Assembly: GCA_947627875.1 (NCBI GenBank)
Contig: CANQXS010000001.1
Location: 62,001 to 126,000, forward strand
DNA: 64,000 nucleotides
Direction: 5' to 3'
From: an uncultured Clostridia bacterium
GTDB lineage: Bacteria > Bacillota > Clostridia > Oscillospirales > Ruminococcaceae
Shown: positions 51,685 to 60,860 of the stretch, in pieces
Numbering within the stretch: position 1 is the stretch's first letter
Layout of the letters: every line of letters starts with the position of its first letter
Program-made: the position numbers and the translations under genes
Notes under the pieces: model-generated
What the model was told of the DNA's origin: nothing
Seen by the model: only the letters and a program-made list of their open reading frames with translations
The model's database searches: none

Positions 51685-51717
51685 ATTTCCTGTATTTTTT
51701 TGAAAGGAGCGTCTCAA

Positions 51718-53106
51718 ATGAAATATTTGATCGACGAAATCTATAAAAGCGTCCGCGGGCTCGAACCCAAGCCCGAGCTTTGCAGCGGCGCCGAGGTCAC
51801 CCTCGAGGGCTGGATAAGGACCAACCGCTCCTCAAATAAGATAGGCTTCATCTCTTTGAGCGACGGTTCCTGCTTCTCCTGCTGCCAGATAGTCTATGAG
51901 GAGGACAGGCTCGGCAACTACGCCGAAGTTTCAAAGCTCCTTACGGGCTGCTCGGTTAAAGTTACCGGCAGGCTCGTTATAACCGAGGGCGCAAAGCAGC
52001 CCTTCGAGCTCAACGCCGACAGCGTCGAGCTCCTCGGCTCCTGCGACGCCTCCTACCCGATGCAGAAAAAGCGCCACAGCCTTGAATTCCTCCGCGAGAT
52101 TCCTCATCTCAGGCCCCGCACAAATACCTTTATGGCGGTATTCAAGGTTCGCTCGGTGGTCTCCCAGTCGCTTCACGAATTTTTCCGCAAAAACGGCTTC
52201 ACCTATATCCACACCCCGATAATCACCGGCAACGACGCCGAGGGCGCGGGCGAGTGCTTCACTGTGACCACCCGCGACGACGGCAACTATCAGGAAGACT
52301 TCTTCGGCAAACACGCCTGCCTGACAGTTTCGGGTCAGCTCCATGTCGAGCCTTTCGCGCTCTCGTTCGGCAAGGTCTACACCTTCGGTCCTACCTTCCG
52401 CGCCGAGAATTCCAACACCCCTTACCACGCCTCCGAGTTCTGGATGATAGAGCCCGAAATGGCTTTCTGCGACCTCAAGGGCGATATGGCGGTTATGGAG
52501 GCTATGCTCAAATACGTTATCAACGACGTTTTGACGAGCTGCCCCGACGAGCTCGAATTCCTCAATAACTTCGTCGCCGAAAAGCACGACCTCATCGAGA
52601 AGCTTAAGAGCGTCGTAAGCTCCGACTTCAAGGTGATAACTTATACCGAGGCGGTCGACGCGCTCATCGCGAGCGGCGAGAAGTTCGAGAACCCCGTCTC
52701 CTGGGGAATGGACTTCAATAAAGAGCACGAGGTCTATATATGCGAGAAGATAGCCAAGGGTCCCGTATTCCTTATCGACTTCCCGAAGGACATCAAGGCG
52801 TTTTATATGAAGCTCAACCCCGACGGAAAGACCGTCGCCGCCTGCGACCTTCTGGTCCCCGGCGTAGGGGAACTCATAGGCGGCTCACAGCGCGAAGAGA
52901 GCTATGAAAAGCTCTCGGCGCGTATGGACGAGCTAAAAATGGAGCGCGAGCCTCTCGAATGGTACCTCGACCTTCGGCGCTACGGCGGAGTCGTCCATTC
53001 CGGCTTCGGTCTCGGTCTCGAAAGGCTGCTGATGTACGTCACCGGCGTCGCCAATATCCGCGACGTTCAGGCGTATTCGAGAACGCCGAAGAATCTCAAA
53101 TTCTGA
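51718..53106 (+). CDS. asnS: Asparaginyl-tRNA synthetase
   Basis: AsnS charges tRNA-Asn. The 462-residue protein has an N-terminal OB-fold anticodon-binding domain (VTLEGWIRTNRSSNKIGFI, about 25-115) and a class II catalytic core with motif 2 FRAENSNTPYHASEFWMIEPE (about residue 228 on) and motif 3 GFGLGLERLLMYVTG near the end. The start ATG 51718 follows GAAAGGAG; longer upstream frames cross the repeat island and promoter and are not used. Confidence 0.97.
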   Translation: MKYLIDEIYKSVRGLEPKPELCSGAEVTLEGWIRTNRSSNKIGFISLSDGSCFSCCQIVYEEDRLGNYAEVSKLLTGCSVKVTGRLVITEGAKQPFELNADSVELLGSCDASYPMQKKRHSLEFLREIPHLRPRTNTFMAVFKVRSVVSQSLHEFFRKNGFTYIHTPIITGNDAEGAGECFTVTTRDDGNYQEDFFGKHACLTVSGQLHVEPFALSFGKVYTFGPTFRAENSNTPYHASEFWMIEPEMAFCDLKGDMAVMEAMLKYVINDVLTSCPDELEFLNNFVAEKHDLIEKLKSVVSSDFKVITYTEAVDALIASGEKFENPVSWGMDFNKEHEVYICEKIAKGPVFLIDFPKDIKAFYMKLNPDGKTVAACDLLVPGVGELIGGSQREESYEKLSARMDELKMEREPLEWYLDLRRYGGVVHSGFGLGLERLLMYVTGVANIRDVQAYSRTPKNLKF

Positions 53107-53121
53107 GACGGCAATAAATCC

Positions 53122-53150
53122 GACCCGAGCGACCCTCGGGTCTTTTTTTT
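53122..53150 (+). terminator. Terminator after asnS
   Basis: GACCCGAG (53122-53129) pairs with CTCGGGTC (53135-53142), followed by eight T. Confidence 0.93.
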
Positions 53151-53212
53151 ACCGAACCTTTCCGCTTTCTGCGCGACTATACCTGTGAATATTCATTCGG
53201 GAGCTCTCAAAA

Positions 53213-54850
53213 ATGACAATGGACGACCTTTTGCAGTACTACGACTACCTCAACCGCCTTGCCGGCTCAAAGCTCGGCTCTCAGGACGGCGCCGACGACC
53301 TCGTGGCCGACGTCTATCTTGCCGCATTTGCGCATCTTAAGCGCGGAGGAAAGATAGAACACCCCAAAACGTGGCTCGTGAGCGTACTTATGAACAAGCT
53401 CAACAGCCGTCTTCGCAAAAAATACAGCCGCTCCTTCGTCTCGATTGACCTTTTCGGCGACTCTCTTTCGTCCGACGAAGACTTCGAGCGCGAGCTCATT
53501 CAGAGCGAAGAGGCAAGCGAACTCCGCCGCGAACTGCTTATGCTCTCTCGGCTCCACCGTGAGGTGCTCATCAGGTATTACTTCAACGGCGAGGATATAG
53601 CTTCGATATCCGAAGCCCTCGGTGTTCCGGAGGGAACCGTTAAAAGGCGGCTTTTTGACGGCAGGCAGACCTTAAAGAAAGGACTTGAACAGATGAATAC
53701 GCAGGAGAATAAGATACCCCGCAGGCTCAATATATGGAACAGCGGCGATTTTCCGACTTTTCCGAACGGCAACGACCTTATCGCTCATATCGAAGTCAAC
53801 TTTTTGGAGCAGAACATTTTATACGAGGCTTATGAAAAGCCGCTGAAGCCCTCCGAGATCGCCCGCGCGCTCGGCGTTCCCGCGCCCTATGTCGAGAGCG
53901 AGCTTGATTTTTTGGCAGATAACGAGGTTATGGCAAAGACCCCCGACGGAAAATACTACACCGATTTCCTTATCAAAAAAGCGGAATTCAACAACAACTC
54001 CGCACTTTGGCAGAACGAATTTGTAAAGCGCAATTTCGACGTCTTCTGGAAAGCGATGAGCGGGCTTATGAGCGACGTCGAAAAGACAGATATCGCGAAA
54101 AAGCTGAATCCGCGTCAGCTCAAAAAGCTTCAGCGCTGGGCGGTTATGAGGCTTTTGCAGAAATTCCGGCAAGACCTCCTCGACCTCGGGGACAACTTCG
54201 AATGTCCGCTCAGAAATGACGGCAGGCGCTGGTTCATTGGCGGCTCAGAAAGCGAATTCTTTAACGACCAAAGCCTGAAAATAGGAAAATATCATATAGG
54301 CTCCTACGGATATTCGGGGCTCAGGAACGCCTGCTTTACTGCGCCCGACGGCACGCTTCTCTGGACGCACGAGTTCGACACCGACCTTTACGACAACCCT
54401 CACCGCTGGTGTCACATCGGCGATTACGATTCGCTTGCAAACCTGCTCTGGGGACTTTTTAACGGCATACCCGTCGAGGAGTGCAACATTTCCACTATTT
54501 TTCTTGAAAAGACAGAAAGCCTGATAATATGGGGAATATTGGCGCGCGAAAACGGCAAAATTATTGCCGATATACCTATCCTCTCCGAAAGCGAATACGC
54601 CGTTATCTTAAAGCTCATCGAGCCTTGGCATAAGCTTCTGACCGAAAAGCTCGGAAAAGAACTCAGTGAGTATCTCAGCACCGCGCTCGAGCCCATTCCG
54701 CCGCATTTAAAAAGCGTTCCCGACTGGCTCAGAAGGCCGTTCGATTACACCGCTATGAGCGCCGTGCGCGAGGCGTTCGACCGCGGGCTCTGGCTCAGCG
54801 ATATAGACTACTGCTGCCCTCCGATGGTGATGCGATACCGCGAAAAATAG
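53213..54850 (+). CDS. ECF-type sigma factor with long C-terminal extension
   Basis: Residues 1-165 form an ECF sigma factor: region 2 (LNRLAGSKLGSQDGADDLV to NSRLRKK) and region 4 (LSRLHREVLIRYYFNG, then the helix-turn-helix SISEALGVPEGTVKRRLFDGR). The remaining 380 residues have no match that I recognise. They begin with a second winged-helix-like segment (PSEIARALGVPAPYVESELDFL, about 215-250), then a mixed domain with aromatic-rich motifs (WFIGGSE, WTHEFDTDLYDNPHRW). No anti-sigma gene is adjacent, so the extension may sense a signal or control the sigma part itself (inference). GGGAG stands 8 bases before ATG 53213. Confidence 0.8.
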   Translation: MTMDDLLQYYDYLNRLAGSKLGSQDGADDLVADVYLAAFAHLKRGGKIEHPKTWLVSVLMNKLNSRLRKKYSRSFVSIDLFGDSLSSDEDFERELIQSEEASELRRELLMLSRLHREVLIRYYFNGEDIASISEALGVPEGTVKRRLFDGRQTLKKGLEQMNTQENKIPRRLNIWNSGDFPTFPNGNDLIAHIEVNFLEQNILYEAYEKPLKPSEIARALGVPAPYVESELDFLADNEVMAKTPDGKYYTDFLIKKAEFNNNSALWQNEFVKRNFDVFWKAMSGLMSDVEKTDIAKKLNPRQLKKLQRWAVMRLLQKFRQDLLDLGDNFECPLRNDGRRWFIGGSESEFFNDQSLKIGKYHIGSYGYSGLRNACFTAPDGTLLWTHEFDTDLYDNPHRWCHIGDYDSLANLLWGLFNGIPVEECNISTIFLEKTESLIIWGILARENGKIIADIPILSESEYAVILKLIEPWHKLLTEKLGKELSEYLSTALEPIPPHLKSVPDWLRRPFDYTAMSAVREAFDRGLWLSDIDYCCPPMVMRYREK

Positions 54851-54863
54851 TCGAAAATAGCAA

Positions 54864-54890
54864 AAAGCCGGACCTCAACAGTCCGGCTTT
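54864..54890. terminator. Bidirectional terminator between the sigma and HD genes
   Basis: AAAGCCGGAC (54864-54873) pairs with GTCCGGCTTT (54881-54890) and is flanked by A and T tracts, so it can serve both convergent transcripts. Confidence 0.88.
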
Positions 54891-54906
54891 CTTATGTACT
54901 TCGGTT

Positions 54907-55509
54907 TTATTTTTTCTCGGGACGCTCCTCTAAGAAGCTCGACGCCTCGCAGTCGGCTATCATAAGCGCGAGCGCAAGGGGATACATATGCAGCGCGTTC
55001 CCGACGAGCTTCTGGTCCTCAGTCCCCGAAAAGCCCATATGCCAGCGGATAGCCATAGCCTCGTCGCGGGTGAGCCTCATAAACCCGCTGATTATGTAAA
55101 CCGATTTTTCCCCGTGTCCATAGGGGAGCGTGTCGTTATACTCGTAATAGGGGACTTTCGACCAAACGCCGGTCTTGTCGTCTTTGACGTTTCGGCTCGA
55201 GACCTTGTAGGTGTTGATTTTGCAGAGGTCGTGGAGCAGCGCGACGATTGCGACCGATTCCTCCGAAAATTCCAGCCCGAAGGTCTGTTTTGCGCGTTCG
55301 GTTGCGAGATAGGACTTTAAGCAGTCGTAGACGTTAAGGCTGTGCTCGCAGAGCCCGCCCTCGTAGGAGCAGTGAAACCTCGTTGAGGCAGGGGCGGTGA
55401 AGAAGTCGCAGGCGTCGGAAGAAAGGTAATCTAAGAGCTTATCCGAGCCCGCGCGCCTGATGTTTTCCTTGTATATCTTTATAAATTTCTCTTTGAATTC
55501 GTTAGCCAT
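54907..55509 (-). CDS. HD-domain protein
   Basis: The 200-residue soluble protein has the HD metal-dependent phosphohydrolase pattern: CEHSLNVYDCL for the first His, ALLHDLCKINTY for the HD pair, and later GHGEKSVYII and RWHMGF for further ligands. The arrangement resembles hydrolases acting on nucleotides or RNA, but substrate cannot be assigned. The ATG is preceded on the minus strand by GAGGTG. It is the only minus-strand gene in the right third of the window and is transcribed alone, convergent with the sigma gene. Confidence 0.85.
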   Translation of the reverse strand: MANEFKEKFIKIYKENIRRAGSDKLLDYLSSDACDFFTAPASTRFHCSYEGGLCEHSLNVYDCLKSYLATERAKQTFGLEFSEESVAIVALLHDLCKINTYKVSSRNVKDDKTGVWSKVPYYEYNDTLPYGHGEKSVYIISGFMRLTRDEAMAIRWHMGFSGTEDQKLVGNALHMYPLALALMIADCEASSFLEERPEKK

Positions 55510-55580
55510 ATCTGCACCTCACGGATTTTTTATCATTATAGCAGAATTTGAATCGAAAGTAAAGAGCGAGGAGGCGTGGG

Positions 55581-55825
55581 AGGAATAAAACTTAAAAGTT
55601 TTCGGGATAGTTTTGCTCAAACGTGTTTTCGAGGAGTCCAAATACCCCTCCCCTTGAGGGGAGGGGTCGGTCGTTCGCCGAACGGTGAACGACCGGGTGA
55701 CAGGGTGATGCCCCCCTCTTCCTCTATGAGGGAGAGGGGGGTCAGGGGGTGTGGAAGCAAAAACAGATGGCGTCTGCCGATATTCTTCCCGCCGACAGGC
55801 GGCGAGCTTTAAATTTGTTTCGCTG
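55581..55825 (+). repeat. Mosaic repeat island: R2 end fragment plus family R1 (copy 2)
   Basis: AAAACTTAAAAGTTTTCGG (near 55586-55604) matches the terminal part of R2 copy 2. Bases 55627-55760 repeat R1: the near-perfect palindrome at 55644-55667, GTTCGCCGAACGGTGAAC, and the CCCCCTC/GAGGGGG hairpin. The end GCCGACAGGCGGC and TTTGTTTCGCTGC also match copy 1. No gene was seen from 55510 to 55954. Confidence 0.78.
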
Positions 55826-55882
55826 CTGTTATTCACAACCGTTTCCCATTCCCGAATATAATTATGAATTTTTACAAAAACC

Positions 55883-55911
55883 TTGCTTTATTTTTCCGAC
55901 TGTGCTATACT
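55883..55911 (+). promoter_or_regulatory. Promoter of the yicC-to-rlmN block
   Basis: TTGCTT (55883-55888) and TATACT (55906-55911) with a 17-base spacer; a second TATACT overlaps it 5 bases downstream. Confidence 0.65.
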
Positions 55912-55954
55912 ATACTGTGATTATGGATTACTATGCTATGAAAGGACTGTATAT

Positions 55955-56833
55955 ATGCCGAGAAGCATGACAGGATACGGCAGAGCCGTTAAAATCTTCG
56001 ATTCGAGAGAGATAACCGTCGAGCTCAAAGCCGTCAACCACAGGTTCTTTGAATTCACCGCTCGCACCCCGAGGCAGTATGTATTTTTGGAGGAGCGCCT
56101 AAAAAAGCTTTTCGCCGCCGAAATCAACCGCGGAAAGGTCGAGGCGTATGTTTCGATATCCGCTTCGGCTGACCCTTCCGAGACCGTCGAGCCGAATGTT
56201 TCGGTCATCAGGAGCTATGTCGACGCTCTTCGGGGTCTTAAAGACGAGCTAAATGTCGCCGACGATCTTTCGCTCTCTCATCTCCTTCGCATTCCCGACG
56301 CCTTTAACGTCACCAAATCCGAGGAGGACGAAGAGGAGATATGGGCTGAGGTAAAGGAAGCCGCGCAGGAGGCTCTCAGCGGATTCATAGAGATGCGCAA
56401 AACCGAGGGCAAAAAGCTCGCGGGCGACGTTTCGCTCAAGCTCGACGAGATCGAAAGCGGCGTAGCCGGCGTCTCCGCGCGCTCCGAAGGTTCCGTAAAA
56501 GCCTACCGCGAGCGCCTTTACGCCAAGCTCCGCGAGGTTTTGGAGGATAAAAACATCGACGAGCAGCGCATACTCACCGAAGCCGCGATTTTTGCCGACA
56601 AAATCGCCGTCGACGAAGAAACCGTCAGGCTCCGCAGCCATATTTCGCAGTGCCGCGGGCTTCTTGAACTCGACGAGCCCGTCGGAAAGCGCCTCGATTT
56701 TCTCATTCAGGAGTTCAACCGCGAGGTGAACACGATAGGCTCGAAGTGCAGCGACCTTGAAATAACAAAGCTCGTTCTGAATATGAAGGCAGCCGTCGAG
56801 AAGATTCGCGAGCAGATTCAGAATATCGAATAG
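55955..56833 (+). CDS. yicC: YicC family endoribonuclease-like protein
   Basis: The 292-residue protein begins MPRSMTGYGRAV, the YicC signature, and ends LDFLIQEFNREVNTIGSK with the DUF1732-type C-terminus. YicC proteins are reported to be endoribonucleases. I choose ATG 55955, after AAAGGACT; the longer upstream frame overlaps the promoter. It heads a block that continues with remA and gmk at short spacing, a common Firmicutes order. Confidence 0.95.
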   Translation: MPRSMTGYGRAVKIFDSREITVELKAVNHRFFEFTARTPRQYVFLEERLKKLFAAEINRGKVEAYVSISASADPSETVEPNVSVIRSYVDALRGLKDELNVADDLSLSHLLRIPDAFNVTKSEEDEEEIWAEVKEAAQEALSGFIEMRKTEGKKLAGDVSLKLDEIESGVAGVSARSEGSVKAYRERLYAKLREVLEDKNIDEQRILTEAAIFADKIAVDEETVRLRSHISQCRGLLELDEPVGKRLDFLIQEFNREVNTIGSKCSDLEITKLVLNMKAAVEKIREQIQNIE

Positions 56834-56844
56834 CGGGTGAAAAA

Positions 56845-57093
56845 ATGGAAGACGTTATAAATATCGGATATTCCTGCTATGTTCTCAGAGGAAGGATAAT
56901 CGCCGTAGTCGAGCCCTCGAGCTCGCCTATAAAGCGGCTCATTCAGGATTCCCGCGATAAGGGCAGCCTTATCGACGCCACCTACGGCAAAAAGACCAAA
57001 TCGGTGATAGTCACCGACAGCGACCACGTTATTCTTTCGGCGCGTTCGCCGGAATACATTTTAAAGAACGGGGAGGCGCCCGAAGGTGAATAG
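56845..57093 (+). CDS. remA: RemA-like (DUF370) regulatory protein
   Basis: The 82-residue protein matches the RemA/DUF370 family, small DNA-binding regulators; RemA of B. subtilis activates biofilm matrix genes. Features are INIGYSCYV, RIIAVVEPSSSPIKRL, ATYGKKTKSVIVTDSDHVILS. It lies between yicC and gmk, the standard place, 11 bases after yicC and overlapping gmk by 8 bases. The targets in this organism are unknown. Confidence 0.93.
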   Translation: MEDVINIGYSCYVLRGRIIAVVEPSSSPIKRLIQDSRDKGSLIDATYGKKTKSVIVTDSDHVILSARSPEYILKNGEAPEGE

Positions 57094-57694
57094 AGGAACG
57101 CTCTTCATAATTTCCGCGCCCTCGGGGACTGGAAAGGGGACCATAGTCTCAGAGATACTCAAAAGCGACCCGAATATTTACTTTTCCGTCTCGGCGACTA
57201 CCCGCGCTCCCCGCGAGGGCGAAAAAGACGGCGTAAATTACTTTTTCATCACCCGCGAGGAATTTCTCGGACTGATAGAAACCGGCGGAATGCTCGAACA
57301 TACCGAGTTCTGCGGCAACCTCTACGGGACCCCTAAAAAGGCGGTATACGATAAGCTCGATTCCGGGCGCGACGTCCTTTTGGAGATAGAGACGGTAGGC
57401 GCTATGAATGTAAAAGCCGCCTGCCCCGAAGCCGTGAGCATATTCATTCTCCCGCCGTCGCTCTATGAACTCAGGCGCCGCCTCGAAAAGCGCGGCACCG
57501 ATCCCGAAGAGGTCATCGCCCGAAGAATATCCGAGGCGAGAGCCGAAATCGAAAAATCTCGGCTCTACGACTTCGTCGTTATGAACGACGACCTCGAGTC
57601 GGCAATAAACGACGTCAAAAGCGTTATGTCCGCGTCAAAAAAGCTTTCAAAATTAAATCACGATATTATAGAAGGAGTGCTTAAAAAATGTTAA
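57086..57694 (+). CDS. gmk: Guanylate kinase
   Basis: Gmk phosphorylates GMP to GDP. The 202-residue protein starts at GTG 57086 and has the P loop ISAPSGTGKGTIV, the GMP-binding SATTRAPREGEKDGVNYFF, and EHTEFCGNLYGT. The C-terminal lid is present. It overlaps remA and rpoZ, so all are probably translated in a coupled way. Confidence 0.97.
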   Translation: MNRGTLFIISAPSGTGKGTIVSEILKSDPNIYFSVSATTRAPREGEKDGVNYFFITREEFLGLIETGGMLEHTEFCGNLYGTPKKAVYDKLDSGRDVLLEIETVGAMNVKAACPEAVSIFILPPSLYELRRRLEKRGTDPEEVIARRISEARAEIEKSRLYDFVVMNDDLESAINDVKSVMSASKKLSKLNHDIIEGVLKKC

Positions 57695-57897
57695 GACCGT
57701 CAAGCGCACAGATACTCAAGAACGGCGAGAGCAACTATTCGCTCGTAATAGCGGTTGCGCGCCGCGCCCGCCAGATCCTCGACGAGGCTTTTGAGGAAAA
57801 GGTCATAATCGACGAAAAGCCGGTAAAGACCGCCGTCGAGCAGTTTGCAAGAGGCGAATACAGGATCATCGAGGACCCGTCGCTCAAGAAGAAATGA
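57688..57897 (+). CDS. rpoZ: RNA polymerase omega subunit
   Basis: The 69-residue protein has the short omega-subunit core: MLRPSSAQILKNGESNYSLV, VAVARRARQILDEA and the C-terminal KPVKTAVEQFARGEYRI. It stabilises RNA polymerase. It follows gmk directly, as in most bacteria, and overlaps the priA start by four bases. Confidence 0.95.
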   Translation: MLRPSSAQILKNGESNYSLVIAVARRARQILDEAFEEKVIIDEKPVKTAVEQFARGEYRIIEDPSLKKK

Positions 57898-60335
57898 TAA
57901 CCGCCGCAAAGGTCGCGCTTTCCGGAACAGCCTACGGCTACGACATCGAATATACCTATCGCTGTCCGTCGGTGCTGTGCGGAGTGCTTCGCGCGGGAAT
58001 GAGGGTGCTCGTGCCGTTCGGCAGGGGAAACTCGAAGCGCGTCGGGTTGGTCATGCGGGTCTATGAGCGCGACGACGAGGAGGGCATAAAGCCTATCCTC
58101 TCGCTTATCGACAGCCGCCCGCTCATCTCCGACGAGCATATGAAGCTGATCTATTGGCTCAAGGAACACACCTTCTGTACCTATTTCGAGGCTTTTCGGA
58201 CTATGGTGCCGTCGGGGTATTCCGTTTCCGTCGGAACTTCATACAGCCTTTCTCCCCAGCGCCCCACCGACGACGACCCGCTCACAGAAGCCGAGGAAGA
58301 GCTCTATTCCGCGCTCTCAAAGGCAAAAACCGCGAAGGAATTTTCCGCGCTGATATCCTCGGCAGACGGCGCTATGCTTAAAAGCCTTGCAGAAAAGGGT
58401 CTTTTGGAGCAGAGCGACGAATTCCACCGCCGCGTGGGCGACGAAACGGTAACGATGCTCCGCCTATCCGACGGCTACCTTTCGGGCGACATTCGCTGCA
58501 ACTTCACCCCGAAGCAGCGCCTTGTCGAGGAATTTTTGTCCGAAAACGAGGCGGCTTCGCTCAAAGAAGTAATGTATTACGTCGGCGTTACCCGGACCGT
58601 GATACAGGGCTTAGAGAGGTCGGGAGTAGTCGAGGAGTATAAATACGAAGTTTTCCGCACGCCGAAGGTTTCAAAGCGCGAGCAGACGAGCCCCGAGAGC
58701 ATCGTCCTATCGGACGAGCAGCAGGCGGCTTACGAGGGCGTGGTAAAGCTTATAGACGCCGAAAAGCCCGCCGGAGCGCTTCTCCACGGCGTAACCGGCA
58801 GCGGAAAGACCGCGGTTTTTATGCGCCTTATCGCCTATGTTCTTTCAAAAGGAAAGACCGCCGTGCTCCTCGTTCCCGAAATATCGCTCACGCCCCAGCT
58901 CGTCGGCAGGTTCGTCTCGGCTTTCGGCGATACCGTCGCGGTCATACATTCCGCGCTTTCCCTCGGTCAGCGGCTCGACGAGTTCAAAAGGCTCAGGAGC
59001 GGCTCAGCCAAAATAGCAATAGGCACCCGCAGCGCAGTCTTCGCCCCGCTAAAAAACATCGGAATTATAATTATGGACGAGGAGGGCGAAGGAACCTATA
59101 AGTCCGAATCCTCCCCGAGATACCACGCCCGCGACGTTGCCGTTCAGCGCTGCGGATATCATTCCTGCGTGCTCTTAATGGCTTCGGCGACCCCGTCGCT
59201 CGAAAGCTATTACTACGCCAAAACCGGCAGATACAGCCTTTTCGAGCTCAACAGGCGCTATAACGACGCCCCACTCCCTCAGGTAGTCGTCGCCGATATG
59301 GCTCAGGAGGCGGATAACGGCAACACCTCGCTCTTTTGCGAGGACCTTATCCGCGCGGTAAACGAAAACGTAAAAAACGGCAGGCAGTCGATACTTCTTC
59401 TCAACCGCCGCGGGTATAATACCTTCGCGGTCTGCGGAAGCTGCCGCAGCGCGATAAAGTGCCCCAACTGCCTTCTGCCGCTGACATACCACAAGCAGAA
59501 CGGCAGGCTTATGTGCCACCTCTGCGGCTACAGCGTCAAATTCGACGGCAGATGCCCTCAGTGCCGAAGCGACAATGTGCGCACTTCCGGTGCGGGTACC
59601 CAGCTCGTCGAGGAGGAGCTCTCAAAGCTTTTCCCGGGCGCGCGAATCTTAAGAATGGACGCCGATACCGCCTCGTCGAGGCTCAGCTACGACGAAAAGT
59701 TCCGCGACTTTGAAGATGGTAAATACGACATAATGGTCGGCACCCAGATGATAGCCAAGGGGCTCGACTTCCCGAAGGTAACGCTTGTGGGCGTCATCTC
59801 GCTCGACAGCTCGCTCTTTGCGGGTAGCTATAAAAGCTACGAGCGGACCTTCTCGCTTCTTACCCAAGTCGTCGGCAGGGGAGGCAGAGGCGGCGAAAAG
59901 GGCGTCGCCTATATCCAGACCTTCCTTCCCGACCACCACATAATTTCGCTCGCCTCTCAGCAGGACTACAAGGGCTTTTTCGAGCAGGAGATTGCGCTTC
60001 GCCGCGAGCTCATTTATCCGCCTTTCTGCGATATATGCTCGATAACGTTCAGCGCTCTCCTCGAGTCCGACGCTATCCGCTCGGCAAACGCTTTCGTCGA
60101 GCTTATGAAGGAGCGCCTCGAAGCTCTTTCCGAAAAATTCCCGCTTCGCGTCTTAGGACCGGCAAAGTCGGGTCAGGGCAGAGCCAACGGCAGATACCGC
60201 ACCGCGCTTACCGTCAAATGCCGCAATACAAAGGCTTTCCGCGCCTTTATCTCCGAGCTTCTGATCGCGGTCTCTAAGGACAGGCGGTTTGCAAATATCC
60301 GCGTCACCGCGGACATAGACCCCGAAAACATCTGA
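57894..60335 (+). CDS. priA: Primosomal protein N' (replication restart helicase PriA)
   Basis: PriA reloads the replisome at stalled forks. The 813-residue protein has an N-terminal DNA-binding part, a helicase core with Walker A HGVTGSGKTAVF, and the eight-cysteine zinc region (CGSCRSAIKCPNC ... CHLCG ... CPQC). Later motifs GTQMIAKGLDFPKVTLV and QVVGRGGRGG are intact. Motif II reads MDEEGEGTYK, with Gly where most PriA proteins have His (DEEH). Start ATG overlaps the rpoZ stop. Confidence 0.96.
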   Translation: MITAAKVALSGTAYGYDIEYTYRCPSVLCGVLRAGMRVLVPFGRGNSKRVGLVMRVYERDDEEGIKPILSLIDSRPLISDEHMKLIYWLKEHTFCTYFEAFRTMVPSGYSVSVGTSYSLSPQRPTDDDPLTEAEEELYSALSKAKTAKEFSALISSADGAMLKSLAEKGLLEQSDEFHRRVGDETVTMLRLSDGYLSGDIRCNFTPKQRLVEEFLSENEAASLKEVMYYVGVTRTVIQGLERSGVVEEYKYEVFRTPKVSKREQTSPESIVLSDEQQAAYEGVVKLIDAEKPAGALLHGVTGSGKTAVFMRLIAYVLSKGKTAVLLVPEISLTPQLVGRFVSAFGDTVAVIHSALSLGQRLDEFKRLRSGSAKIAIGTRSAVFAPLKNIGIIIMDEEGEGTYKSESSPRYHARDVAVQRCGYHSCVLLMASATPSLESYYYAKTGRYSLFELNRRYNDAPLPQVVVADMAQEADNGNTSLFCEDLIRAVNENVKNGRQSILLLNRRGYNTFAVCGSCRSAIKCPNCLLPLTYHKQNGRLMCHLCGYSVKFDGRCPQCRSDNVRTSGAGTQLVEEELSKLFPGARILRMDADTASSRLSYDEKFRDFEDGKYDIMVGTQMIAKGLDFPKVTLVGVISLDSSLFAGSYKSYERTFSLLTQVVGRGGRGGEKGVAYIQTFLPDHHIISLASQQDYKGFFEQEIALRRELIYPPFCDICSITFSALLESDAIRSANAFVELMKERLEALSEKFPLRVLGPAKSGQGRANGRYRTALTVKCRNTKAFRAFISELLIAVSKDRRFANIRVTADIDPENI

Positions 60336-60355
60336 TTTGAAAGGACAGTAAATAT

Positions 60356-60832
60356 ATGGCACTGAGAAAAATCGTAACCGACGGCGACCCCGTGCTCTTA
60401 AAGCACTGCAAGCCCGTCGAAAAGTTTGATTCCCGCCTCGCCGAGCTCTTGGACGATATGGCGGAGACGATGTATAACGCCGAAGGGCTCGGTCTCGCGG
60501 CGCCGCAGGTAGGAATAATCCGCCGCGCCGTTGTAATCGACGTTTCGGAAGACCGCAGCGGGCTTATCGAGCTTATCAACCCCGAGATAATCGAGCGCTC
60601 CGAAGAAACGCAGTACGGGACCGAGGGCTGCCTCTCTTACCCCGAGCTCTACGGCTACGTCACCCGCCCTAAGACGGTTAAATTCCGCGCTCAGGACCGC
60701 AACGGCGAATTCTACGAAAAAGAGGTAAGCGACCTCTTTGCGCGCGCCGTCTGTCACGAGCTCGACCACCTCGACGGCAGAGTCCTGCCCGACAATATCG
60801 AGGAGCCCTACGACCCCGACGACGAGAAATAG
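60356..60832 (+). CDS. def: Peptide deformylase
   Basis: Def removes the formyl group from the N-terminal Met of new proteins. The 158-residue protein has the three family motifs in order: GLGLAAPQVGI, EGCLSYPELYG (motif 2, Cys ligand) and the HELDH zinc motif. GAAAGGACAG precedes the ATG. It is placed before fmt, the enzyme that adds the formyl group, as usual. Confidence 0.97.
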   Translation: MALRKIVTDGDPVLLKHCKPVEKFDSRLAELLDDMAETMYNAEGLGLAAPQVGIIRRAVVIDVSEDRSGLIELINPEIIERSEETQYGTEGCLSYPELYGYVTRPKTVKFRAQDRNGEFYEKEVSDLFARAVCHELDHLDGRVLPDNIEEPYDPDDEK

Positions 60833-60860
60833 TATATTTTACAGGAAAGCTTGATATCAT

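Noticed and set aside
51625-51717. T-box riboswitch before asnS
   Set aside because: The promoter lies only 33 bases before the start codon, leaving no room for a T-box, and the conserved GGTGGNACCGCG-type motif was not seen here or before argG or aroB.
55519-55836. Minus-strand 105-codon ORF and + strand 78-codon ORF
   Set aside because: These are chance frames through the R1 copy and promoter region, with no recognisable protein.
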